Made by a program: the position numbers and the translations under genes | Notes under the pieces: generated by a model | Seen by the model: only the letters and a program-made list of their open reading frames with translations | What the model was told of the DNA's origin: nothing | The model's database searches: none | Assembly: GCF_017614965.1 (NCBI RefSeq) | Contig: NZ_WVUG01000014.1 | Span: forward strand, 1-64,000 | Reading direction: 5' to 3' | Origin: Streptomyces griseorubiginosus | GTDB lineage: Bacteria; Actinomycetota; Actinomycetes; Streptomycetales; Streptomycetaceae | DNA length: 64,000 nucleotides | In this document: positions 42,071 to 51,125 of the stretch, in pieces | How the letters are laid out: the number at the start of each line of letters is the position of its first letter | Numbering within the stretch: the first letter of the stretch is position 1

Positions 42071-44230
42071 TCAGAGGATGTTCTGCAGCACGAGAAGGGC
42101 CACATCGTCGAGGCGCTGCCCGTTGGTGCCGGCCCTGCTGAGCACGGTGTCGATGAGCACGTCGAGATCTCCGACGTCGGCCTCGGCGAGATCGTGCGCG
42201 AGGCGGGCGATCGAGTCGTCGAGGTCCACGCCCGGTGCTTCCACGAGGCCGTCGGTGTACAGGGCCAGCAGTGTTCCTTCGAGAAGCGGGATCTCCGTCA
42301 ACGGGAAGGTGGCGTCGGGATCGATGCCCAACAGTGGTCCCGGCGGGACCTCCAGCGGCCCGGTCTTGCCGTCGGAAAGGCGCAGGATCGGTGGGGGGTG
42401 GCCGGCGCTGGCCAGGGTGACGCGGCGGCGGGAGAAGTCGAGGTGGGCGTAGAGGCAGCTGGTGAACAGGTCGGGATCGAGGTCGCTCAGGAGCTCGTTG
42501 GCGCGTTGCAGGACCTGGTCCGGGGGCGTGCCGAGCGCCGCGTGGGCGTGGACGCCCGTGCGTACCTGGCCCATCAGGGCAGCGGCGGCGACGTTGTGGC
42601 CCTGGACGTCGCCGATGACGGCGGCGGCCGCGGTGTCGCCGAGGCGGATGAGGTCGTAGAAGTCCCCGCCGATGTCCATGCCGCGAGTGGCGGGCAGGTA
42701 GCGGGCGGACACCCGCAGTCCGTCGATCGAGGGGAGACTGCGGGGCAGCAGCGCCTGCTGGAGACCGTGGGCGAGTTCGTGCTTGGTGTCGTAGAGGCGG
42801 GCGCGGTCGAATGCCTGGGCGATGAGACCCGCCAGGGAGGTCAGAACGGCTCGTTCCTCGGCCGGAAAGGCGTGGGGATGGTCGTACGACAGGACGCAGA
42901 CGCCGACGGGTCGGCCGGAGATGATCAGCGGGAGGAAGGCCCAGGCCTGCTTCCCGCTGACCAGCGGTGCGTCGGGATGGGTACGCCGCATCTCCTCGGC
43001 GTCGGCGAAGAACGCGGGAATTCCGGTGGTCAGGGCCTGACCCGCGGGGGTGAAGGTGGTGTCGAGGGGGAGCCCGTCCAGTCGTTCGATGGTGTGGTCG
43101 GCGTACCCGCGGTGACCGGTGATCCGCAGCCGGCCCGCCTCGGCGGTGGACAGGACCAGCCCCTGGGCGCCGAAAGCGGGCATGATCTGGTCGGCGACCA
43201 GATCGACGACGTCCTGGACGCCGACGACCTCGGTCAGCGCGGCGGCGAGATGGGTGAGCTGGTACAGCTGTCCCGCACGGGCCGGCATGACCGGCGGACC
43301 GGACGCGGGCGAGGCCCGCTCCTGCGCGCGGCTGGGCAGGATACGGGCGCTGATGCCGCTCTCGTCGGGGTACAGGTGAACCTCGAGCCACTGCTCCGGC
43401 GGACGGCACGCGGTGAACGAAACGGGCTCCCGGCTGATGACCGCTGCGCGGTAGCGGTCCTCGTAGAAGGGATCGTCGAGCCAGCGCAGGGACTGCCACG
43501 GCTGCGTGCCCAGCAGTCGCGACGCGTCACGGCCCAGGAGCTCAGCGGCGCCGGAACTGACGTAGGTGAAGCGGCCCTCCAGGTCCAGCGCGCAGCTTCC
43601 GCCGGGCAGCCGCTCGACGAAATCGGCGAGGGCCAGTTCCGGGGGCGCGTACCGGCGGCCGATTCCCACCGGCACTGCGCGCGGCCCTCCGGTGCGGTCG
43701 CCCGCGGCCTGTTCGGCGGTTTCCTCCAGCAGGCGGGCCAGACGCCGGCAACTGGACGTGATGTTTCCGCGCTCGCGCGGGGTCATGTGCGGCGGACGCG
43801 CTGCGGACCACATCAACAGCAGGCACCCCCACTGCCGCACGCCGGTGATGGGCGCGGCGACCAGCGACATCGGGTAGGGAAGGACCATCGCGGTGCGCGG
43901 ATAGGAGCGGGCCATCTCCTCCTGGCTGGCCACCCACACCATCCGCTCCTCGCGCACGGCCTCGGCGACCGGTGCCGGGGAGGCGAGCGGAACCTTCGCC
44001 CAGGGTGCGGCGAACTCGACCGGCGCCCCGCACACCGCGTCCAGACGCAGCAGCCGCCCGTCCGTCGCGAGCAGGTAGAGAGCGCCGATGGACGCGCCGG
44101 TACGGCGGACCGTCTCCGCGAACGCGGCGTCCAGTGGGCCGGTGTCCGTACGCGGACCATCCGGACGGGTCAAGACCCCTCGCCGCCCATCTCCATCCTC
44201 ACCGTCTGCCCAGAACCCGTATTTTTTCAC
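42071..44230 (-). CDS. GAF-PAS-GAF-SpoIIE phosphatase
   Basis: This 719-residue protein has a GAF-like domain at about 30-180 (LDAAFAETVRRTGASIGALYLL), a PAS-like domain at 205-310 (GSCALDLEGRFTYVSSGAAEL, EQWLEVHLYPDESG) and a second GAF at 325-480 (HLAAALTEVVGVQDVVDLVADQ). The SpoIIE PP2C phosphatase covers 500-719 (DIGGDFYDLIRLGD, VIGDVQGHNVAAAALM, LASAGHPPPIL, LLALYTDGLVEAP, LDDVALLVLQN). Metal-binding Asp residues are kept. It is a probable signal-responsive regulator of an anti-sigma/anti-anti-sigma switch; no partner is encoded nearby. The upstream gene ends 59 bases before its ATG. Confidence 0.9.
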   Translation of the reverse strand: MKKYGFWADGEDGDGRRGVLTRPDGPRTDTGPLDAAFAETVRRTGASIGALYLLATDGRLLRLDAVCGAPVEFAAPWAKVPLASPAPVAEAVREERMVWVASQEEMARSYPRTAMVLPYPMSLVAAPITGVRQWGCLLLMWSAARPPHMTPRERGNITSSCRRLARLLEETAEQAAGDRTGGPRAVPVGIGRRYAPPELALADFVERLPGGSCALDLEGRFTYVSSGAAELLGRDASRLLGTQPWQSLRWLDDPFYEDRYRAAVISREPVSFTACRPPEQWLEVHLYPDESGISARILPSRAQERASPASGPPVMPARAGQLYQLTHLAAALTEVVGVQDVVDLVADQIMPAFGAQGLVLSTAEAGRLRITGHRGYADHTIERLDGLPLDTTFTPAGQALTTGIPAFFADAEEMRRTHPDAPLVSGKQAWAFLPLIISGRPVGVCVLSYDHPHAFPAEERAVLTSLAGLIAQAFDRARLYDTKHELAHGLQQALLPRSLPSIDGLRVSARYLPATRGMDIGGDFYDLIRLGDTAAAAVIGDVQGHNVAAAALMGQVRTGVHAHAALGTPPDQVLQRANELLSDLDPDLFTSCLYAHLDFSRRRVTLASAGHPPPILRLSDGKTGPLEVPPGPLLGIDPDATFPLTEIPLLEGTLLALYTDGLVEAPGVDLDDSIARLAHDLAEADVGDLDVLIDTVLSRAGTNGQRLDDVALLVLQNIL

Positions 44231-44289
44231 CTATTGCCGGGCATATAGACCGTCGCAGCAACGGGGCCACGCGAGGACGTCGTGGTCGG

Positions 44290-46137
44290 TCACTTCCCCT
44301 CGGTTGTGCTGGTTCGGTCACACGGGGTACCGGGACCGCTGCGCAGTTGCCAGGGCAGCGTGAGGAACCCCTCTGCGCGGGCGCTCGCCAGGCCGATCCG
44401 GGGGATGTCACTGCTGCGAGTGAAGAGCAGGTAGCGCGGTTCCCAGATGGGGCGGTACTTGGCGTTCGCGCGGTACAAGGACTCGATCTGCCACCAGCGG
44501 GAGAAGAACGTGAGGGTGGCGTGCCAGAGGCGGAGCACCGGGCCCGCGCCGAGACGGGAGCCGCGTTCGAAGACCGAGCGGAACATCGCGAAGTTCAGGG
44601 AGACGCGCTGGATGCCCAACTCGGCTCCTCTGAGGAGGAGTTCGACCACCATGAACTCCATCAGCCCGTTCTCGCAGTCGCGATCACGGCGCATCAGGTC
44701 CAGGGAGAGGCCGTGCTCGCCCCAGGGGACGAAGCTCAGCAGGGCCCGGGGGACGTCGTCCGCGTCCCGGCACACCAGCATCACGCAGCGGCCGTCCGAC
44801 GGGTCGCCGAGGCGGCCGAGGGCCATGGAGAAGCCGCGTTCGGTGGCGCCGTCACGCCAGCGGTCGGCAGCCTCGATGAGCGTCGCCATCTCCTCGGCCG
44901 GGATGTCCTGGTGGCGGCGGATCTGGACCGTGTAACCGGCCCGGCGCACCCGGTTGTGTGCCTGCCGTACGACGCGCATGGCGCGGCCTTCGAGGGTGAA
45001 GTCGGCGATGTCGACGATCGCCTCGTCGCCGAGTTCCAGGGCGTCCAGACCGTGGCGGGCGTAGATGGTGCCCGCCTCCTCGCTCGCGCCCATCACCGCG
45101 GGGGTCCAGGCGTGCTGGCGCGCTTCGGTCAGCCACGCGTCGATCGCGCCGGGCCAGGCCTCCGGGTCTCCGATCGGGTCACCGGACGCCAGGCTGAAGC
45201 CGCCGACGACCCGATAGGTGACGGCCGCCTTGCCGGTCGGGGAGAAGATCGCCGCCTTGTCGCGGCGCAGGGCGAAGTAGCCGAGGGAGTCGCGGGCGCC
45301 GTGCTTGTCCAGCAGGGCGTGGAGCCGTTCCTCGTCCTCGGGGCCGAGCAGCCGGCGGCCGCGCGGGGAACGGAAAAGGGCGTACAGGACCAGGCAGAAG
45401 GCCGCCGCGAGCAGGATGTTGATGATGATGTCGATCCAGCGGGGGGCGCGGACCGCGGTGACCGTGTCGGCGAGGGGACCGACGCTGACGCCGCGCAGGA
45501 GGGCGTAGGCGATCTCGTCGGCGAGGGTGGCGCCGGGAAGTTTGTTCGTCGCGTGGACGAGGAGGGTGCCCAAGCCGCCGGTGACCGCCAGGCCGCCCAC
45601 GCCGACGGCCAGTGCCAGCTTGGGGTTGGAGGGGTCCCCCACCGCGTTGAACTCGCGGCGGCTGATCAGCAGTGCGGCGACGAACAGACCGGTCAGGGCG
45701 GCGGAGAGCCAGTTGAAGGCGTGGGCGCGGTACTCGTGCTGCGTGAGCGCGAGGACGTACAGGGCGAACAGGGGGGCGGACAGGACGAGATTGACCACCC
45801 ACGCGGCCCGCTTGCGGCGGCGCATCACCAGCACGAAGAAGATCGCCAGGGCCGCCGAGACCAGGCCCGCGGTGGCCAGGTACGGCGTGAAGAACTGCCC
45901 GGAGTGATGGGCGTGCTGCCGGTGCAGATGGAGGGTGATACGGCCGTTGTTGTGCTCGTTGACCTCCTGCCGGAACGGCAGGGACATCACCGCCGCTATG
46001 TTCAGTACGGCGATCAGCCGCAGGTACCAGACGGTGGTGTCTGCGGCCCGTCGGCGCAGTCGGCTCGGCCCAGTGCCCGGTGTGCGTTTCGCGGCGGAGG
46101 GACGCGTGGGTATCGGGGCCGACAGTTGTGAGGTCAT
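44290..46137 (-). CDS. MprF-like lysyl-phosphatidylglycerol synthase (DUF2156) with membrane domain
   Basis: This 615-residue protein has about six membrane helices in residues 35-270. A cytoplasmic LPG-synthase C domain follows, with KAAVTYRVVGGFSLASGDPI, WTPAVMGASEEAGTIYARHG, HNRVRRAGYTVQ, LRLWHATLTFFSRWWQIESLYRANAKYRPIWEPRYLLF. These two halves match actinobacterial MprF-like enzymes, which transfer an amino acid from aminoacyl-tRNA to phosphatidylglycerol and lessen the negative surface charge. An inverted repeat lies 54 bases upstream. Confidence 0.88.
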   Translation of the reverse strand: MTSQLSAPIPTRPSAAKRTPGTGPSRLRRRAADTTVWYLRLIAVLNIAAVMSLPFRQEVNEHNNGRITLHLHRQHAHHSGQFFTPYLATAGLVSAALAIFFVLVMRRRKRAAWVVNLVLSAPLFALYVLALTQHEYRAHAFNWLSAALTGLFVAALLISRREFNAVGDPSNPKLALAVGVGGLAVTGGLGTLLVHATNKLPGATLADEIAYALLRGVSVGPLADTVTAVRAPRWIDIIINILLAAAFCLVLYALFRSPRGRRLLGPEDEERLHALLDKHGARDSLGYFALRRDKAAIFSPTGKAAVTYRVVGGFSLASGDPIGDPEAWPGAIDAWLTEARQHAWTPAVMGASEEAGTIYARHGLDALELGDEAIVDIADFTLEGRAMRVVRQAHNRVRRAGYTVQIRRHQDIPAEEMATLIEAADRWRDGATERGFSMALGRLGDPSDGRCVMLVCRDADDVPRALLSFVPWGEHGLSLDLMRRDRDCENGLMEFMVVELLLRGAELGIQRVSLNFAMFRSVFERGSRLGAGPVLRLWHATLTFFSRWWQIESLYRANAKYRPIWEPRYLLFTRSSDIPRIGLASARAEGFLTLPWQLRSGPGTPCDRTSTTEGK

Positions 46138-46190
46138 GGTGGCCGATCACCTTGAAGGTGGAGGACGGTACGGGGACGAAGGCTGACCTT

Positions 46191-46204
46191 ACACTTTGTA
46201 GTGT
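46191..46204 (-). promoter_or_regulatory. Inverted repeat upstream of the lysyl-PG synthase gene
   Basis: ACACT and AGTGT flank TTGT, read ACACT-ACAA-AGTGT on the minus strand. The AT-rich 14-base palindrome stands out in this GC-rich DNA and lies where a promoter is expected. It is a candidate operator with unknown binder. Confidence 0.5.
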
Positions 46205-46287
46205 GTTGCCGGAGGCCGGTAGGGGGACCGGCCCGGGTACGGAAACGGTGTGAAGCCGGGGCGTGCGGTCTTACCGATGATCCCATC

Positions 46288-46720
46288 GTGCAAAACCCCG
46301 TCGTCCGTCACGACCCTCCCTTCGACGCGTGCCCTGACCGGCACGGCGAACCCCAGGCACTGCACCGCGACCGGCACGCGACGGGGGGCGGTCGCGTGCA
46401 CGCAGCGAGAGATCCTGCCGCGTTGGAGGAGTTCTACCGGCGCCACATAGACGGTGTGACCCGGTTCGTGACACGGCGCATCACCGATCCACACCTGGTC
46501 GCGGACCATACGCCGTCGAGTGGTGGCGGGCGGCGGTCATAGAACTCGTCGTCGACCAGCTGACCAGGAGAAGCCGCCGCGGCGCTCGGCATAGGCCCGG
46601 TCGCGGTACGTGGACGGCTGCACCGCGCCCGTAAGACCCCGCGCGCCGCCGCCAAGCGCGCCCAGCAACCGGACGGCACCGCCACCCTGAGCCTGGAGGA
46701 CATCACGCTCAGTGGCCACA
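46288..46720 (+). pseudogene. ECF-type sigma factor remnant
   Basis: The plus strand reads RDPAALEEFYRRHIDGVTRF followed by VTRRITDPHLVAD, the start of sigma-70 region 2, then goes out of frame at about 46505. About 60 bases later AAALGIGPVAVRGRLHRARK with RAAAKRAQQPDGT is the region 4 HTH, the -35 binding part. The linker and most of region 2 are lost. The start could be GTG 46288. Confidence 0.7.
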
Positions 46721-46792
46721 ACAGCGCGACCCGGTTCGTATCGCCAACGCCGCGCACGGAGCCCCCCTACTCCTTGCCGCACCGAGGCTGCG

Positions 46793-47515
46793 TCAGTGGC
46801 CGTCGAGGAGTTTGGTGACCTCCTGTGCCCGTGGGGAGTCCAGCGCCGTATAGAGCGTCAGGGCTGCACGGAGGTGGGTGACTTCCCCGGCCACGTCCTC
46901 GCCGGCTCGCAGCACGGCGGCCGTACCGACGTGGGCGCGGGCCTGTTCTTCCTGCTCCTCGATCTCACGCGCCACTTCGAGGGCCTGTGCGTGGGCGTCG
47001 AGGGCCTCGGCGGGGCGTCCGAGGCCGTGCAGGGCCTCGCCCAGGCCATTGAGGGCGCCGGTCTCGCCGTAACGCTCGCCGATCCGGCGGAACAGTTCCA
47101 GGGCCTCGCGCTGATGCCCGGCCGCTTCCGCGTGCCGGCCCAGGCCGCTGAGCGCGTTTCCGAGGTTGGACAGCGCATGCCCTGTTCCCGAGGTGTTTCC
47201 CAGCCGTCGGAACAGGGTCAGGGCAGGCTCCAGGTGCCCCGCCGCCGTCGTGTGGTCGCCCAGCCGCACGAGCAGGATGCCGAGGTTGCCGAGGGCGCTC
47301 GCCTCTCCGAAGGGGTGGTCCATGGACCGGTACAACGCCAGGGCACGCTCGTACCGTTCGACGGCGGCGGTGAAGTCCTCCACCAACTCCAGCACGATGC
47401 CGAGGTTGTTCAGCACGTCGGCCTCCCCCTGCGCATCGCCGACCGAGTGGAAGAGCACGACAGCCCGTTCGTGCTGCTCGGCGGCCTCCCGGTGCCGACC
47501 TATGCCGTGCGCTCT
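46793..47515 (-). pseudogene. TPR-repeat protein, 5'-truncated
   Basis: The frame codes five or six tetratricopeptide repeats of about 40 residues (EADVLNNLGIVLELVEDFTA, SALGNLGILLVRLGDHTTAA, HALSNLGNALSGLGRHAEAA, GALNGLGEALHGLGRPAEAL). The stop codon is at 46793. Upstream the repeat pattern (GIGRHREAAEQHERAVVLFH) ends abruptly at the 3' end of the next gene, so the beginning is missing; the fold resembles the C-terminus of AfsR/SARP-type or NB-ARC regulators. GTG 47458 could start a short product, but has no ribosome binding site. Confidence 0.7.
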
Positions 47516-48006
47516 CCGGCGTCGGTCTGGCGGGGAGCTCTCCAGCCGTGGCGGACCCCGTCCGGCTCCCGACGGTCCGTCCTGCGTACCTCGGGAGTGT
47601 CGAACCCCCGGGTCAGGATCAGGCTGCGCAGGGTCGCGTATCCCAACAGGACCGTCCCGGCCAGCGTGACGAGGGCCAAGAGGTCGGCGCGGCCCCGCCC
47701 GTCACCGGTACGCAGCACCTCCACCAGGCCCCAGCCGCTCAAGGTGGCCAGCACGGCCCACACCGGCCAGAGCAGCCGGTGCGCGCGCCGACGCCGCCGT
47801 ACCTCGGCCGTGGACCGCAGCACCACCCGCAGGCGCGCGTCGCAGTGCCCGCAGAACTCGCTTCGCTCGTTCACCCGGTCGGCGAACCGCTCCAGACTGC
47901 CTGCTGTGCCGACCAGGGTCGCTGTCCGCGTGGTGTCCCCGGCCTGGCCCGTCACATGGGTGTGCGTGATGTTGTACCGGAAACCGTCCGAGAGTCCGTC
48001 GGCCAC
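47500..48006 (-). CDS. Small two-helix membrane protein, unknown function
   Basis: This 168-residue protein has a Thr-rich N-terminus (FRYNITHTHVTGQAGDTTRT), a Cys-x-x-Cys pair in FCGHCDAR at about residue 58, and two membrane segments (LLWPVWAVLATLSGWGLVEVL and LLALVTLAGTVLLGYATLRSL). An Arg-rich tail follows. GTG 48006 is chosen as start because GGGAGGGG lies immediately upstream; GTG 48066 has none. The C-terminus abuts and slightly overlaps the truncated TPR reading frame. Confidence 0.65.
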   Translation of the reverse strand: MADGLSDGFRYNITHTHVTGQAGDTTRTATLVGTAGSLERFADRVNERSEFCGHCDARLRVVLRSTAEVRRRRRAHRLLWPVWAVLATLSGWGLVEVLRTGDGRGRADLLALVTLAGTVLLGYATLRSLILTRGFDTPEVRRTDRREPDGVRHGWRAPRQTDAGERTA

Positions 48007-48147
48007 AGCCCCTCCCCCACTCACCTCACTCCTGAAAGGTAGTTGCTCCACTCCGAAGCGGTTCACACAGACACATGAGCGGAGATGTTGCCGGGTTGCC
48101 GGAGGGGGAGCTCGAAGGACAACGTCACTGGCCGGCCGTCGTCCCGG

Positions 48148-49170
48148 TCATCGGCCGATGCCGTGCGCGAGGAGACTCTCGGCGGTCTCGGCGATGGTGT
48201 CCTCGATCGGACGGGCCCGCCACCCCAGGAGTCGCTCGGCCTTGGCGCCGGTGGCGTCGAGATCGCGGCCGAGCTGGTGCCTGAGCAGTCGCAGTTCCGG
48301 GTTCACGACGCCCAGCGCGCGGGCGAGCCAGACGGGCAGTTCGCGGGTCGGGGCCTTCGCGGCGCGCTCACCCAGGCGGTCGCGCAGTATGCGGGCCATC
48401 TCGACGACGCGGAGGCTGTGTCCGGCGACGGCAAGGAAGCGTTCCCCGGCGGCTGCCGGATCGGTCATCGCGCGCACGTGCAGGTCGGCGACGTCGCGTA
48501 CGTCCACGTAGCCCATCGCGAAGGGCGGGCATGCCGGGACCCGCCCCTCGAGCATCCTGCGCACCAGACGCAGGGACGGCGGGTCGTCGGGACCGAGCAC
48601 GGGACCGAGGACACCCACGGGATGCACCGCTGCCATCTCCAGACCATCGCCCTCCTCTTCGACGAACCGCCAGGCGGCGCGCTCGGCCAGGGTCTTGGAG
48701 CGCTGGTAGGGCGGAATGTCGCTGTCGAGGTCGGTCCAGTCCTCTTCGGTGAACGGGGTCGAGCGCGGGGGGTGCCCGACCCCGATGGCGCCGAAGGCGC
48801 TCGTGAGGACGACCCGGCGGACTTTGGCGTCGCGGGCGGCGCGCAGCACGCGTACGACGCCCTCCCGTGCCGGGACGACCAGGTCGTCGTCGTTGGCCGG
48901 GGTGTGCCGCAGGGTCGGGGAGGCTACGTGCAGGACGTGGTCGCAGTCGGCGACGGCGTCGTCCCAGCCCCCGGAGTGTTCGAGGTCGGCGCGTACGACC
49001 GTGAGGCGGTCGTCGTCGAACGGCCCGGCCGCGTGGAGCCAGGAGCGCAGTGCCGGTTCACGCCGCAGGTCGCGGACCGTGGTGCGAACGGTGTGTCCGG
49101 CGTCGAGCAGGGTCAGGACACACCAGCTGCCGATGAATCCTGTTCCTCCGGTGACCAGTACCGATGTCAT
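48148..49170 (-). CDS. NAD(P)-dependent epimerase/reductase (dihydroflavonol-reductase-like SDR)
   Basis: This 340-residue extended SDR has VTGGTGFIGSW at residues 6-16 (NAD(P)-binding) and HVASPT at about 83. TSAFGAIGV and PPYQRSKTLAE follow, where Tyr and Lys form YxxxK. It resembles bacterial dihydroflavonol-4-reductase or 3-beta-HSD-like proteins acting on carbonyl compounds. GAGGAGA precedes ATG 49170. It follows the aldo/keto reductase gene with 157 bases between and probably shares its TetR-controlled promoter. Confidence 0.88.
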   Translation of the reverse strand: MTSVLVTGGTGFIGSWCVLTLLDAGHTVRTTVRDLRREPALRSWLHAAGPFDDDRLTVVRADLEHSGGWDDAVADCDHVLHVASPTLRHTPANDDDLVVPAREGVVRVLRAARDAKVRRVVLTSAFGAIGVGHPPRSTPFTEEDWTDLDSDIPPYQRSKTLAERAAWRFVEEEGDGLEMAAVHPVGVLGPVLGPDDPPSLRLVRRMLEGRVPACPPFAMGYVDVRDVADLHVRAMTDPAAAGERFLAVAGHSLRVVEMARILRDRLGERAAKAPTRELPVWLARALGVVNPELRLLRHQLGRDLDATGAKAERLLGWRARPIEDTIAETAESLLAHGIGR

Positions 49171-49327
49171 CTGTGTCTCCTCGGCTCGCGACGTTGTAGA
49201 GGGGTGAGTACGGCGGGTCCTGCCAGGGGGCGGCGGTGATGAACTCGGCGGGCCAGGCCACGAGCGGGCCGAGGAGGGGCGGGAAGGGCTCCGGCGTCGG
49301 CGGCAGCGCCGGAGCGGACGAGGAGCC

Positions 49328-50377
49328 TCATGCCAGGGCCATTCCGGGGATACGCCGGCGGATGGCCTCCAACTCGGCTTCGTCCGAGACGCCCTGCCAG
49401 TCGTACCGCGGCGTGTACGGGGCCTCCAGGGCGCGCACCTCGTCGTCGGTGAGATCGACTTCCAGGGAGGCCACGGCCTCGTCGATCTGCCGGATCGAGC
49501 CGGCGCCGACCAGAGGGGCGGTGACGACGGGCCGGCGCCGCAACCAGGCGAGTGCGATCTGTGCGCGGCTGACGCCGTGAGCCTGTGCCACCTGACCCAC
49601 CGCGTCGACGATCGCCTTGTTGGACGCCTCCTGCTCGGGCGAGTAGAGGAGGTCCGCGAACGCTCCGTCCGTCTCGGCACGTGCCGTGGCGCGGGCGTCG
49701 TCCCACGCGCGTGCCAGGCGTCCGCGCGCCAGGGGCGACCAGATGACGGTGCCGACACCCTCGTCCAGGCAGAGCGGGATCATCTCGCGCTCCTCCTCGC
49801 GGGCGAGGAGGTTGTAGTGGTTCTGCATCGACACGAAGCGCGCCCAGCCGTTCTGCTTCTGCAGGTGCAGGGCCTTGGCGAACTCCCATGCGTGCATGGA
49901 CGAGGCACCGAGGTAGCGGACCTTGCCGGCCTTCACGAGGTCGTTGAGTGCTTCGAGCGTCTCCTCCCAGGGCGTGGAGTGGTCGTTGCGGTGGATCTGG
50001 TAGAGGTCGATGTAGTCGGTTCCCAGACGGCGCAGGGAGTGGTCGACCTCCGTCATGATCGCTTTGCGCGACAGCCCCCGTCCGTTCGGGCCGAGGCGCA
50101 TCGGGTGGCGCAGCTTGGTGGCGATGACCACGGTGTCGCGGTCGGCGTAGTCCTTCAGCGCACGGCCGAGGATTTCCTCGCTTGAACCGTTGGAGTACAT
50201 GTTCGCGGTGTCGAAGAAGTTGATCCCCGCCTCCACCGCGTGCCGGATGAGCGGCCGGGCCTCCTGCTCGCCCTTCGACCAGACGGGGTGCCCGCGGTCG
50301 GGCTCGCCGTAGGTCATCGCGCCGATCGCGATCGGTGACACGTCCATGCCGGTGGTGCCGAGCTTGATGTAGTGCAT
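49328..50377 (-). CDS. Aldo/keto reductase
   Basis: This 349-residue protein has the AKR tetrad: Asp and Tyr in INFFDTANMYSNGSSEE (about residue 52 on), Lys in TVVIATKL and His in IDLYQIHRND. The C-terminal LLARGRLARAW/RRRPVVTAPLVGAGS segment binds NADPH. It is like the general YajO/Tas subfamily that reduces aldehydes. The gene diverges from the TetR regulator, and its start lies just beside two operator sites. Regulation by that TetR is strongly suggested. Confidence 0.9.
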   Translation of the reverse strand: MHYIKLGTTGMDVSPIAIGAMTYGEPDRGHPVWSKGEQEARPLIRHAVEAGINFFDTANMYSNGSSEEILGRALKDYADRDTVVIATKLRHPMRLGPNGRGLSRKAIMTEVDHSLRRLGTDYIDLYQIHRNDHSTPWEETLEALNDLVKAGKVRYLGASSMHAWEFAKALHLQKQNGWARFVSMQNHYNLLAREEEREMIPLCLDEGVGTVIWSPLARGRLARAWDDARATARAETDGAFADLLYSPEQEASNKAIVDAVGQVAQAHGVSRAQIALAWLRRRPVVTAPLVGAGSIRQIDEAVASLEVDLTDDEVRALEAPYTPRYDWQGVSDEAELEAIRRRIPGMALA

Positions 50378-50394
50378 GGTGCCCCTCTAAAGTA

Positions 50395-50436
50395 AGTGGA
50401 GAGCTCTCCGAATACCGTAGTGGAGAGTTCTCCACT
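50395..50436. promoter_or_regulatory. Two TetR operators between AKR and tetR genes
   Basis: AGTGGAGA and TCTCCACT flank GT (50419-50436), a perfect 8-bp inverted repeat. A second copy, GGAGAG/CTCTCC with AGTGGAGA at its left (50395-50412), is imperfect on its right. Their centres are 24 bases apart. They fill the divergent promoter region, so one TetR can repress both genes. Confidence 0.85.
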
Positions 50437-50453
50437 TAGCAAGGTGAGGTCCC

Positions 50454-50990
50454 GTGGTCCGTTCAGACGCCCGCGAGAACCGGGCACGCATCCTCGCGGC
50501 CGCCCGCGAGGCGTTCAGCGAGGACGGCAACGCCTCGATGAACCAGGTGGCCCAGCGCGCCGGAGTCGGGGCGGGCACGCTGTACCGCAACTTCCCCACC
50601 CGCGAGGCCCTGGTCCTGGCCGTCTACCAGGACGAGGTCGCCCGCATCACCGGCACCGTGCCGGACCTGCTGGCAGAGCTGCCGCCACTGGAAGCGCTGC
50701 GCCACTGGACGACCGACCTGGTCGACGCCATGCGCAAGAAGCACGGCCTGGGTGACGCCCTCAGCGCCGGGGCGCACCAGGCGATCGCCGAGGAGAGCTA
50801 CGGCCCCGTCATCGCCGCCCTCACCCAACTCCTGGACGCCGGCAAGAAGGACGGTGCCATCCGCCAGGACGCCGACCCCGGCGATTTCCTCCAACTCACC
50901 GGGGCACTGTGGCGCGCCGCGTCCACCCCTGAGGACCGCGCCCCCCACATGCTCGGGCTCATCCTCGACGGCCTGAGCACGCACCGGTAG
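50454..50990 (+). CDS. TetR-family regulator
   Basis: This 178-residue protein has a TetR HTH at about 10-56 (NRARILAAAREAFSEDGNAS, QVAQRAGVGAGTLYRNFPTR) and a SACE_7040-like helical ligand domain. GTG 50454 has AAGGTGAGG upstream. It is divergent from the aldo/keto reductase gene and sits beside two operator copies (50395-50436). It probably represses itself and the reductases and is released by a small aldehyde or xenobiotic, but the ligand is unknown. Confidence 0.9.
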   Translation: MVRSDARENRARILAAAREAFSEDGNASMNQVAQRAGVGAGTLYRNFPTREALVLAVYQDEVARITGTVPDLLAELPPLEALRHWTTDLVDAMRKKHGLGDALSAGAHQAIAEESYGPVIAALTQLLDAGKKDGAIRQDADPGDFLQLTGALWRAASTPEDRAPHMLGLILDGLSTHR

Positions 50991-51125
50991 GCATCCACAC
51001 ACGACAGCGCCCGGCCCCGTAGCACCGTGCCACCAGGACGTGAACGCGCGGACGCGGTGACTGCCGTTTTGCCGGACCGGCAACAGAAGTGGCAGGCCAG
51101 GACCCGGTTCGGCGACCGTGGGTCC

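Noticed and set aside
41718..43499. Long minus-strand extension upstream of the DHA2 exporter
   Set aside because: It is an Arg/Pro-rich frame antisense or parallel to the phosphatase gene, without any domain. The exporter has a good ribosome binding site at 41717.
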